Assembly: GCA_003500135.1 (NCBI GenBank)
Contig: DNTA01000145.1
Location: 1-6,164 of the forward strand
Direction: 5' to 3'
Source: Cytophagales bacterium
GTDB taxonomy: Bacteria; Bacteroidota; Bacteroidia; Cytophagales; Cyclobacteriaceae
DNA length: 6,164 nucleotides
The notes below the pieces were generated by a model. The model saw only the letters and a list, made by a program, of their open reading frames with translations. It was not told the origin of the DNA and did not search any database. The translations under genes were made by a program, and so were the position numbers. Position 1 is the first letter of the stretch. Every line of letters begins with the position of its first letter. Below are positions 1 through 5,712 of this stretch, piece after piece.

Positions 1-5
1 TATAA

Positions 6-44
6 GTGAAAAGTGACTAGTGAGATGTGAATAGTGAATAGTGT
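6..44. repeat. GTGAA-type short repeat array, left arm of the four-helix cassette
   Basis: On the + strand this stretch is built from variants of GTGAAAA, GTGACTA, GTGAGAT and GTGAATA, about 7-8 bp each. It lies just downstream (in transcription) of the four-helix-bundle gene. The 11-mer GTGAAAAGTGA at 6-16 has exact reverse complements at 467-477 and 481-491, so this array and the one at 465-494 are inverted relative to each other, with the gene between them. The array may continue beyond the left edge of the window. Confidence 0.8.
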
Positions 45-62
45 AAGTCAAAATCAAAAGAG

Positions 63-88
63 ATCATTTATTTGTGCATCATTTATTT
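63..88. repeat. 11-bp direct repeat with 15-bp period over a stop codon
   Basis: ATCATTTATTT occurs at 63-73 and again at 78-88. The period of 15 bp equals the unit length of the nearby GTGAA arrays although the sequence differs. On the minus strand the copy at 78-88 contains the TGA stop of the four-helix-bundle gene, and the copy at 63-73 supplies a second TGA in the same frame five codons later. It looks like a small tandem duplication. Confidence 0.6.
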
Positions 89-423
89 CTTAGATATCTA
101 ATTAAACCCATAATCAGGGCTTTTGTATCGCCAAGTGATTTTTGTATTTTATCAAATTGTATATAACCAAGTTTATCGGAAATCAACAATTGAGTTTCAA
201 GTTCGCTTAGTGAACCTATGGAAATATATAAGAACTGTACAAATTCTTTATCAGATTTCCTCGAAGCACCTTCAGCAATATTGGAAGGTATAGAGATTGC
301 TGACCTTCTAATTTGCGCTATGAGGCCGAACCTTTCTTCTGAAGGAAAACCTTTCGTGATTTGATATACCTCTTCTACCAAATCCATACTTTTCTTCCAG
401 GCATCTAGTTCTTTATGATCCAT
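79..423 (-). CDS. Four-helix-bundle protein (23S rRNA intervening-sequence protein family)
   Basis: A 114-residue protein that reads as an almost entirely helical bundle. Hallmarks of the family (Pfam 23S_rRNA_IVP, TIGR02436) are visible: a start like MDHKELDAWKKSMDLVEEVY, then FPSEERFGLIAQIRRSAISI around residues 27-46, the signature PSNIAEGASR around 47-56, and a C-terminal helix with LSELETQLLIS. Length is normal for the family. Members occur as the ORF inside 23S rRNA intervening sequences and as free genes, and they are related to the Avd accessory protein of diversity-generating retroelements; their biochemical role is poorly known. I place the start at the ATG at 423; an in-frame TTG directly before it would add only one residue. 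The gene sits between inverted GTGAA arrays, follows the broken glycosyltransferase by 57 bp, and has no evident link to glycan synthesis. It is probably a cargo gene of a repeat-bounded cassette. Confidence 0.9.
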   Translation of the reverse strand: MDHKELDAWKKSMDLVEEVYQITKGFPSEERFGLIAQIRRSAISIPSNIAEGASRKSDKEFVQFLYISIGSLSELETQLLISDKLGYIQFDKIQKSLGDTKALIMGLIRYLRNK

Positions 424-464
424 CAACCAATAATATATTTACAAGAACTTATATATATAGAAAC

Positions 465-494
465 CTCACTTTTCACTCCTTCACTTTTCACTCA
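465..494. repeat. Two 15-bp TTCAC-type units, right arm of the four-helix cassette
   Basis: Units CTCACTTTTCACTCC (465-479) and TTCACTTTTCACTCA (480-494) follow the same pattern as the seven units at 1246-1360. They are the inverse orientation of the array at 6-44. The stop codon of the glycosyltransferase C-terminal half (481-483) and its last residues, SEK, are encoded by the second unit, so this arm overlaps the end of that gene. Confidence 0.85.
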
Positions 495-1320
495 AAACAA
501 ATTCCATCACCTCCACCAGTTTTCTGGCGGAAGCTTTGGCGGAGTATTTATTGAGGGCTTTGAGGTCGGGGTGCCATTTGGTTGATTGCAATCTACTTTG
601 AATAGCTTTTTTAATTTCAGCTAGCAATTGCTCCTTTAACATTGAATCGGAGTATCTTACCAAATAATCATCTGCCTTACATTCCTGTAGTACCCTTACC
701 GCACTACTGCCTTCATGGAATACAGCCCAAACCGGACGTTTACTTAATAAGGCCTGGTATACTTTTGATGCCGTATAATGCTTTTCCGTACTTCCAATAA
801 CCATTACAGTATCAGAAGCAGATAGAAAATTCAGGATGTGAAGAAAAGGATATCTCGACCGGTCTTCGACAACTATTTCTGATATACCTGCCTGTTCAGC
901 AAATTCTGTGATCCTTTTTCCCGGATAAGATCCGGTACCTATAAAGTATAATTTAATGCTTTCATTCCATTCATTTTTTGTTTTTAGCTCCCGAATGGCA
1001 CGAAATAAAACTTCCACAAATATGCGGCTATTGGGCAAAAATGCGCCTGCATAGATCCAGGGAATAACCTCTTTACCCTCTGACCAGGGGTACTGAATAT
1101 CGGACAACTGTATTTCATGATCTTTTGGATCAAAACCGTAGGGGAAGGCGGTGTGGTGAATTGTGAATGGTTGTGAGTCGTGAGAGGTGAAGTGTGAGGC
1201 GTGAGAGGTGAGAGGTGAAAAGGTGTTTTCAATTTTATTATTCTTTTCACTATTCACTCCTTCACTTTTCACTTCCCCACTTTTCACTCCTTCACTTTTC
1301 ACTTCTTCCTTCCGTTTCAC
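481..1320 (-). CDS. Glycosyltransferase, GT4-like, C-terminal (donor-binding) half of a split gene
   Basis: Residues about 57-279 form the second Rossmann domain of a GT-B enzyme. It opens with TAFPYGFDP, continues with YAGAFLPNSR (about 90-99), FIGTGSYPGKR (about 126-136) and EDRSRYPFLHILNFLSASD (about 152-170), and then a donor-site region with HYTASKVYQALLSKRPVWAVF. The catalytic N-domain is missing and lies on the separate frame upstream (1292-1924). The first roughly 56 residues are repeat-encoded low complexity (VKSEG-like units, then TSHASHFTSH) and not part of the fold. The proposed GTG start at 1320 lies inside the repeat and overlaps the upstream stop by 29 bp, so independent initiation is uncertain; reinitiation, frameshifting or no product are all possible. 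The domain itself is intact with no internal stops. The stop and last residues come from another repeat unit, so the native C-terminus may have been altered. Confidence 0.7.
   Translation of the reverse strand: MKRKEEVKSEGVKSGEVKSEGVNSEKNNKIENTFSPLTSHASHFTSHDSQPFTIHHTAFPYGFDPKDHEIQLSDIQYPWSEGKEVIPWIYAGAFLPNSRIFVEVLFRAIRELKTKNEWNESIKLYFIGTGSYPGKRITEFAEQAGISEIVVEDRSRYPFLHILNFLSASDTVMVIGSTEKHYTASKVYQALLSKRPVWAVFHEGSSAVRVLQECKADDYLVRYSDSMLKEQLLAEIKKAIQSRLQSTKWHPDLKALNKYSAKASARKLVEVMEFVLSEK
1151..1222. repeat. GTGA-type array, left arm of the insert in the glycosyltransferase
   Basis: On the + strand this stretch is a run of degenerate 7-8 bp units such as GTGAATG, GTGAGTC, GTGAGAG, GTGAAGT, GTGAGGC and GTGAAAAG. 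It is the opposite orientation to the array at 1246-1360. On the minus strand it codes for the low-complexity residues from about TFSPLTSH to PFTIHHT, and it joins native-looking sequence (TAFPYGFDP) near 1150. Units here are less regular and richer in GTGAG than in the other arms. Confidence 0.75.
1215..1250. other. Hairpin at the centre of the insert
   Basis: GTGAAAAG (1215-1222) is exactly complementary to CTTTTCAC (1243-1250), with a 20-nt AT-rich loop between them (1223-1242). It is the meeting point of the two inverted arms. The arms beyond it are only partly complementary, so a longer, imperfect stem is possible. There is no U-tract directly after the stem on the transcribed strand, so I do not call it a terminator. 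Confidence 0.5.
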
Positions 1321-1360
1321 TATTCACTTCTTCACGTTTCACTCCTTCACTATTCACTTC
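1246..1360. repeat. Seven 15-bp TTCAC-type units with one 10-bp interruption
   Basis: The array divides without remainder: units at 1246-1260, 1261-1275, 1276-1290 and 1291-1305, a 10-bp TTCCTTCCGT at 1306-1315, then units at 1316-1330, 1331-1345 and 1346-1360. Consensus is TTCACT-N-TTTCACTYC with a few changes. On the minus strand each unit reads as five codons such as VKSEG, VKREE or VNSET; the other two minus-strand frames contain TGA in every regular unit. The 10-bp interruption is the only piece whose length is not a multiple of three, and it separates the frames of the two glycosyltransferase halves. Confidence 0.9.
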
Positions 1361-1924
1361 CCTAAGAAAATTGCGTTCCAGCACGGGTAAATAATATCCT
1401 TCTGAAACACCAGTGATCAGGGAGGCTTTTTTTACAGCTATGGGTTCCAGGAACCTGGCCAAAGCATTGCTTAGTCGATGACGCCAGTCATTTCGTGTTG
1501 AAATATCCCGTACCCAGGGATCGATATAATCTATGCCATAAGGGATCTTCGTTTTGCTATAAAGGATCCTTCCCAACAGAGAAGTATAAAAAGACGGAAT
1601 GGGTATCCAGATAAAATCAATTTTTTGCTCCTGAGTGATTTTTTTAGCCTTTCGATATAAATGAAAAAAGGCCCTCAGGCCGATATCACCAATAATTCTT
1701 GGCCTGGTGATCTTAAAAGCCTTCACTCTGTGCACCTCGAAGTCAGAAGAAAACGTTTTGATAAAGTCAGGATCCGGATTTTCTTCGAAATATTTGGGTA
1801 ACACGGTGACCACAACAGGTTTCCAATTAAAATCTTTCAGGTAATTACCCACCAGTCTGGGCCGATGAACCCCGGCCAGGTTAACCGGGTGCCAGTGGGG
1901 GTATATAATTAAAAGATGCTTCAA
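1292..1924 (-). CDS. Glycosyltransferase, GT4-like, N-terminal (acceptor) half of a split gene
   Basis: Residues 1-185 are the first Rossmann domain of a GT-B enzyme. The start KHLLIIYPHWHPVNLAGVHR matches the glycine-loop region of GT4 proteins in which PP is often seen; GIDYIDPWVRD (about 130-140) and ITGVSEGYY (about 170-178) are the usual end-of-domain motifs. From residue about 186 the reading frame enters the 15-bp repeat (EVNSEGVKREEVNSE) and stops at 1292 after the 10-bp interruption shifts the frame. Native halves add up to about 407 residues (184 plus 223), a normal size for one such enzyme, so this is a single gene split by the insert. The start is TTG, overlapping the previous stop as TTGA, and is supported by an AGAGGAG seven bases upstream. 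Without the C-domain it should lack the sugar-nucleotide site, unless the two halves assemble. Confidence 0.75.
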   Translation of the reverse strand: MKHLLIIYPHWHPVNLAGVHRPRLVGNYLKDFNWKPVVVTVLPKYFEENPDPDFIKTFSSDFEVHRVKAFKITRPRIIGDIGLRAFFHLYRKAKKITQEQKIDFIWIPIPSFYTSLLGRILYSKTKIPYGIDYIDPWVRDISTRNDWRHRLSNALARFLEPIAVKKASLITGVSEGYYLPVLERNFLREVNSEGVKREEVNSETEGRSEK

Positions 1925-2799
1925 ATTAAAACTCCTCTCACGTTAATTGCATCGGAAGTTATAAGCCTTTCCTTAACAAAAGAATAATTCCTAATATATA
2001 TTGTATTATTTGATTTTCTGAAAGAATCTAAAGCTACTAACTTTCTTGAGAAAGGTTCATAACTATACGTATAAAAACTATTGGAAAGTAATAATTGATG
2101 AATCATTTCATCCGAAACACCGTACCGCAAACCACTACTATTTAATTCGATAATTACCGCATATAATAAATTATTTTGAAGCACCTTCTTTGCACCTTGA
2201 AGTACAAAATACTCATAACCCTCAACATCTATTTTTAATATGCTTGGTCGATCAATTATAGTTATTTCTTCTAAAGTTTTTACCTCAACTTTTATAGCGT
2301 TTGTTTGATTTTTAGTAACGTGATTAATAGTTCCAAGAGTATTGCTAAAAAAGAGTTCTCCTTTTTTATCAGCCAGCCCTATGTTATGGGTTTGTACAAT
2401 GGATTCAACATTGTTTAATGTAATATTTTCTTTTAAATACTTAAATGTTGTAGGCACTGGTTCAATTGAAATTGTTTTAGCTGCTTTTATTTTGCTTGAT
2501 AAAATCGAATATGTACCGACATTTGCTCCAACATCAAGGAATAGATCTTCTTCATGTAAAAAGTGCAATAAAAATGTCATTTCTTCGAAATCTAGCAAAC
2601 CAACATAATAATTACCGGTGGCTGCATGCATTCCCTTTTGAGTGATCAACCTTGCTCCAGACAACCAGTAAAAGGTGTTTTTTACTTTGAAGATGGAAAA
2701 GATTTGCCATTTGAAAAATCTATAAAGTGAGGAAAGAGGTTTCCTGGAACCAATTGGATGGGATAAAATAAATTTTAGGATTTTAATAAATCTACTCAT
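1921..2799 (-). CDS. FkbM family SAM-dependent methyltransferase
   Basis: A complete 292-residue protein of the FkbM family (Methyltransf_21), which methylates hydroxyl groups of sugars or polyketides with S-adenosylmethionine. SAM-binding motif I is DVGANVGTYS (89-98), followed by SIEP (111-114) for the ribose-binding acidic residue. The FkbM hallmark KIDVEGYE (189-196) with QGAKKVL (201-207) and the late strand IIELN (216-220) are all present. The roughly 85-residue N-terminal extension is basic and hydrophobic in places (FIKILKFILSHPIG) but is not a clear signal peptide or membrane anchor, so a cytoplasmic or membrane-peripheral enzyme is likely. The ATG at 2799 overlaps the previous gene by 8 bp, and the end overlaps the split glycosyltransferase by 4 bp. 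In this setting it probably O-methylates a sugar of the glycan; acceptor and position are unknown. Confidence 0.92.
   Translation of the reverse strand: MSRFIKILKFILSHPIGSRKPLSSLYRFFKWQIFSIFKVKNTFYWLSGARLITQKGMHAATGNYYVGLLDFEEMTFLLHFLHEEDLFLDVGANVGTYSILSSKIKAAKTISIEPVPTTFKYLKENITLNNVESIVQTHNIGLADKKGELFFSNTLGTINHVTKNQTNAIKVEVKTLEEITIIDRPSILKIDVEGYEYFVLQGAKKVLQNNLLYAVIIELNSSGLRYGVSDEMIHQLLLSNSFYTYSYEPFSRKLVALDSFRKSNNTIYIRNYSFVKERLITSDAINVRGVLI
1932..1938 (-). promoter_or_regulatory. Shine-Dalgarno site for the TTG start at 1924
   Basis: The minus strand reads AGAGGAG here, seven bases before TTG, inside the last codons of the FkbM gene. It is the only strong Shine-Dalgarno match I see ahead of a start in this window, and it decides in favour of the TTG over later candidates. 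Confidence 0.65.
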
Positions 2800-4018
2800 T
2801 AACCAATAACTTTATCAAGTTTTTAATTCTTGAGCTCTCATTTTCATAGGCTACACAGTGCGCTTTATTAAATCGGTATTTGACTTTCGACCTTACTTCT
2901 TCAATATTCTCTTTGATAAAAACTAAAGATTTTTTCAATTCCAAAATCGACTGTCCGGATAAACTACCTGCCCAGGGATACTCTTCGAGAAACTTTTTTT
3001 GAGCAGGTGTATCTGTGGCCAAGATGTACAATCCAGCCTGAGCGTAGGCAAATATTTTATTGGTTAGACATATTTGTCTATTGTAATCTGCATTATTCAG
3101 TTCAATGGCTAATCCAATATCAAAATCATATAATTTTTTGTATAAATTGTTTTGACTCATTGGCTTATGTAGACGTATGAATCCCGAATTGGGTTCAATC
3201 CATTCAGAATAAAATCTTCTGTAAAGATTTCCAATTAAATGAAGTTCAAAATTATTTCGTTCTATCTCTTGCAAAGCAGCAATAATCAGTTCGAGGCCAC
3301 GACCTTGGGCAATATTTTGTGAAAACCAAACGAGCTTTATAGGTTGATTTTTTGATTCAATGACCCGTTGTTCGGGAGCTGTAAACTCAGCGCTGAAAAA
3401 CGAATTATTAATTAAGGTTCGGTTTTTAATTTTGGGGCACCATTTGAGAACCTCATCCATAATCAAAGGACTGGCAAAGCTCACATAAGAAGCGGCCGGA
3501 AGTACCCTTTGCATTAATTTTTTTCTTAGAATACTGACTTTTGTCTGACCCTCATATTGCACTCCTTCTCCAGGGTGATAGTCCTCCACGTCAAAGGCAA
3601 AAGGGATATTATTCTTTCTTGAATATTTATATGACGGGTATAGTGCCCCAAGGTTATGAGCAATTACAAAATCAACATTCCATTTGTTTCTCTTTAAATT
3701 CCACCAGATTTGTAAAGAACGTTTATCTAGCAAGTAAGATATCAACCTGTTTGATTGAGGAAAAAGTTTTATTCCTATTGAACTAAATTTTTGAATTAAA
3801 GTAGCAATGAACCACGATGTGGATCGTCTGGCACTAATGTAGCTAATGTCTACATTTTTCAAGGAAACCAGATGTGTCTGCTCAATTTGATCAGACCAAT
3901 TGCCCAATCTAAAGACTACAACGATCAATTTATATGAATAACTTAAGATAAATAACTCCTTAAGTAACCTAGGGTTTGTAGTTAGATTTGCAGTTGTAAT
4001 AAGCAGGATTTTTTTCAA
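2792..4018 (-). CDS. Glycosyltransferase, GT-B fold, GT4-like
   Basis: A complete 408-residue protein. The N-domain begins with KKILLITTANLTTNPRLLKE, typical of GT4 enzymes, and holds AHNLGALYP (120-128) and FDVEDYHPGE (142-151), the usual active-site region after the fifth strand. The C-domain starts near KLVWFSQNIAQGRGLE (about 228-243), with LHLIGN (259-264) and a donor-binding segment LTNKIFAYAQAGLYILAT (318-335), in which the acidic ExxxxxE pattern common to GT4 enzymes is not obvious. It should move a sugar from a nucleotide donor onto the growing lipid-linked glycan at the cytoplasmic face; donor and acceptor cannot be told. The start is TTG at 4018, overlapping the previous stop as TTGA. 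The conserved TTNPRLLKE lies so near the start that little can be missing. Confidence 0.88.
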   Translation of the reverse strand: MKKILLITTANLTTNPRLLKELFILSYSYKLIVVVFRLGNWSDQIEQTHLVSLKNVDISYISARRSTSWFIATLIQKFSSIGIKLFPQSNRLISYLLDKRSLQIWWNLKRNKWNVDFVIAHNLGALYPSYKYSRKNNIPFAFDVEDYHPGEGVQYEGQTKVSILRKKLMQRVLPAASYVSFASPLIMDEVLKWCPKIKNRTLINNSFFSAEFTAPEQRVIESKNQPIKLVWFSQNIAQGRGLELIIAALQEIERNNFELHLIGNLYRRFYSEWIEPNSGFIRLHKPMSQNNLYKKLYDFDIGLAIELNNADYNRQICLTNKIFAYAQAGLYILATDTPAQKKFLEEYPWAGSLSGQSILELKKSLVFIKENIEEVRSKVKYRFNKAHCVAYENESSRIKNLIKLLVNE

Positions 4019-4761
4019 AATTCTTTAAACCAATTCCATGGCACTTGTTCATCAGATATCTTTTTCAAGGCAACCATAGATGCCTCTAATTTTGTATTTC
4101 TATGTCTAATGTCAGGGTTAAATATTTCGGAGGCTATTCTATTTCCAGTCAGAAATACAAATGGCTTTAGAGATTGCTTTAAAAAATCAAATATCATTCT
4201 AGACCTGGTTTTCTTTAGTTTACCTGTACTTCCGAAAAAGTTAATATTGGGAAAGTTATAGAAATAATTTACGGCTTTTCTTACACCTCTCATTCCCACA
4301 TCATCAACTATTAAAATACCCCCTATATTCAGCAGTTTGATTGAATAAAACATATCGACTAATGTATGATCAAAAGTATGCCAACCATCAATAAAAATCA
4401 GATCAAACTTAACATTTTTATCAAGCAACTCTGGCAATCCTATTTCTGAACCCTTTTCGATAAGATCAAAATTTGAGTAACCAGCATGCTTTAAATTTCT
4501 AATGCCAACACATTGCCATTCCGATGTTTGGTTTGGATCTAAAATAGTATGATGAGCAGCTCCATTTAATGCATCACAAATAAATAGACTTGAAATACCT
4601 TGTGCACACCCTATTTCCAGAGTTTTTTTTGGATTAATAGATTTTATTATTTTTGATATAAACTCTCCTTCTTCTATATCCACATTTGAATTTAAATTAA
4701 CCTTTAAATCCTCAAATATTATTTTTCGTGTTTTAAATATTTCTTCTAATCGTTTATTCAT
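4015..4761 (-). CDS. Class I SAM-dependent methyltransferase (Methyltransf_24-like)
   Basis: A complete 248-residue protein. Motif I is LEIGCAQG (48-54 region), D75 in TILDPNQ is the acidic residue expected at the end of strand 2, DLIFIDGWHTFDHTLVD (120-136) and GGILIVDDVG (147-156) are the strand 4 and 5 motifs of the Methyltransf_24 group, which includes sugar and small-molecule O-methyltransferases. The histidine/aspartate-rich IDGWHTFDHT segment is typical of metal-assisted members; whether metal is used here is inference. No signal peptide or membrane segment. ATG at 4761 shares one base with the preceding stop (TAATG), a pattern of translational coupling. Its place between two glycosyltransferases argues for glycan methylation, but methylation of a nucleotide sugar precursor is equally possible. 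Confidence 0.85.
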   Translation of the reverse strand: MNKRLEEIFKTRKIIFEDLKVNLNSNVDIEEGEFISKIIKSINPKKTLEIGCAQGISSLFICDALNGAAHHTILDPNQTSEWQCVGIRNLKHAGYSNFDLIEKGSEIGLPELLDKNVKFDLIFIDGWHTFDHTLVDMFYSIKLLNIGGILIVDDVGMRGVRKAVNYFYNFPNINFFGSTGKLKKTRSRMIFDFLKQSLKPFVFLTGNRIASEIFNPDIRHRNTKLEASMVALKKISDEQVPWNWFKEF

Positions 4762-5672
4762 TACCTAGAAATTTTAGTCTTGAGATATATCCATAGTATA
4801 ATTGGTCGCATCTTCACATGAATCATATTCCATTTTATTCCTGATAATCTTATATTTTCATTTACTTCAATTAAATTATTGTAGTACTTTGCTTTTAACA
4901 AATGCGTATTTAGTGTATCAATGTAAACCTTCTTCAAATTTACATTTATTAAAACACTAGCCTGAATTTCTTTTCTAAATCTATTCTCAAGCACTTGATT
5001 AAGCAGTAATCTCTCTTTAAAATCAATACCAGAAACTGTTCCTTGGTTTTGAGAATTGTAAACGGCGTAAATTCCAGCAACATACTTAAACCTTGCACCT
5101 AAAATACCCGCCATGGTAAAGTATTCTCTATCCTGCCCAACACTTGTTTCCGGATTCCAACCAACTCCGTTATCTAGTTTTTCAGCAAACTTTCTTGTCA
5201 TTAAGTAATTATTTGGACTTGTCCAGTTATCTTTAATCAATTCCAATAAAAAGTCTTCATAGTCCTTATAGTATTTATGTTCAGATGTCAGAAAATTCCC
5301 CTCATCGAAATAATCTATTCTCCAATCTGAATACACTATTTCTGCCTTACCTTCCTGTAAAGGTATAATTTGATTTTCAAACTTTCCGGGTAGTAAATAA
5401 TCATCACTATCCAACCATTGTATATAGCCTCCGGTTGCTTTTGAAAAGGCAAAATTGCGCGCGAGGTTGGCTCCTTTTTTGGGGTTTTTGAAAACTTTTA
5501 TGATTTCTGGATATTTGATTTTCCATGATTGTAGAGTCTCCCAACTATTGTCTGTTGAGTGATCATCTACCACAATGATCTCATGCAGCAATGATCCCTG
5601 CGTCAGGCAACTTTGCAGACATTGAGGAATCCATTTTGCTTTATTGTAATTTGGAATGAGTACGGTGATCAA
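4761..5672 (-). CDS. Glycosyltransferase family 2 (GT-A fold)
   Basis: A complete 303-residue protein with the classic GT2 order: ITVLIPNYNKAKWIPQCLQS at the start, VVDDHSTDNS (34-43), KKGANLARNFAF (65-76), the metal- and nucleotide-binding DSDD (88-91), and QDREYF (180-185) in the acceptor/catalytic-base region. The last 80 residues are less conserved and end in a hydrophobic stretch, IILWIYLKTKI, too short to call a membrane segment with confidence. It transfers a sugar, with metal help, to the glycan intermediate on the cytoplasmic side. The start is TTG at 5672: an in-frame stop lies eight codons upstream and no ATG or GTG occurs between, and the conserved ITVLIPNYN follows immediately. 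A 40-bp gap without visible signals separates it from the previous gene. Confidence 0.92.
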   Translation of the reverse strand: MITVLIPNYNKAKWIPQCLQSCLTQGSLLHEIIVVDDHSTDNSWETLQSWKIKYPEIIKVFKNPKKGANLARNFAFSKATGGYIQWLDSDDYLLPGKFENQIIPLQEGKAEIVYSDWRIDYFDEGNFLTSEHKYYKDYEDFLLELIKDNWTSPNNYLMTRKFAEKLDNGVGWNPETSVGQDREYFTMAGILGARFKYVAGIYAVYNSQNQGTVSGIDFKERLLLNQVLENRFRKEIQASVLINVNLKKVYIDTLNTHLLKAKYYNNLIEVNENIRLSGIKWNMIHVKMRPIILWIYLKTKISR

Positions 5673-5712
5673 TTTGCTTAATCTGCTTTTACCTCAAAAT
5701 ATACTTTATTGC

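Larger units (their letters stand above)
6..494. mobile_element. Putative repeat-bounded cassette carrying the four-helix-bundle gene
   Basis: Inverted GTGAA/TTCAC arrays (6-44 and 465-494) enclose one small gene on the minus strand plus short AT-rich flanks. No transposase, recombinase or clear target-site duplication is visible, so mobility is inference. In a minus-strand transcript the two arms could pair, leaving the gene in the loop; this recalls intervening sequences of bacterial 23S rRNA, which also have complementary ends around a gene of this same family. The region 424-464 between gene and right arm is AT-rich and could hold a promoter, but I see no convincing Bacteroidota -7/-33 pair there. 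Confidence 0.4.
1151..1360. mobile_element. Putative empty repeat element inserted in a glycosyltransferase gene
   Basis: About 210 bp of inverted GTGA/TTCAC arrays with only about 23 bp between the arms, interrupting a glycosyltransferase between residues VLERN and TAFPYGFDP. Its arms resemble those around the four-helix-bundle gene at 79-423, in the same relative orientation, but no gene is enclosed. No transposase or target-site duplication is visible. It may be a minimal, gene-less relative of the neighbouring cassette or a local expansion of seed repeats; which of the two cannot be decided from one genome. Confidence 0.45.

Noticed and set aside
424..426. TTG one codon upstream as the start of the four-helix-bundle gene
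   Set aside because: An ATG follows at once (423) and matches the usual N-terminus of the family; no Shine-Dalgarno favours the TTG.
6..494. Diversity-generating retroelement, since four-helix-bundle proteins are related to Avd
   Set aside because: There is no reverse transcriptase, no template/variable repeat pair and no A-specific variation pattern in the window.
984..1250. Minus-strand open frame of 88 codons
   Set aside because: It lies in another frame of the glycosyltransferase C-terminal half and begins in the low-complexity repeat; the overlapping frame has clear conserved motifs.
1215..1250. Rho-independent terminator
   Set aside because: The stem is AT-rich and short with a 20-nt loop, lies inside coding sequence, and has no U-tract right after it on the minus strand.
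1246..1360. CRISPR array
   Set aside because: Units are 15 bp, directly adjacent and without unique spacers, and no cas gene is present.
1208..1390. Plus-strand open frame of 60 codons rich in FTPSLFTS
   Set aside because: It is the reverse reading of the TTCAC array, which has no stops in any plus-strand frame; there is no protein family or start signal.
2342..2608. Plus-strand open frame of 88 codons
   Set aside because: Antisense shadow of the FkbM gene, over its SAM-binding core; no recognisable domain.
3541..3786. Plus-strand open frame of 81 codons
   Set aside because: Antisense shadow of the GT4-like gene; no recognisable domain or start signal.
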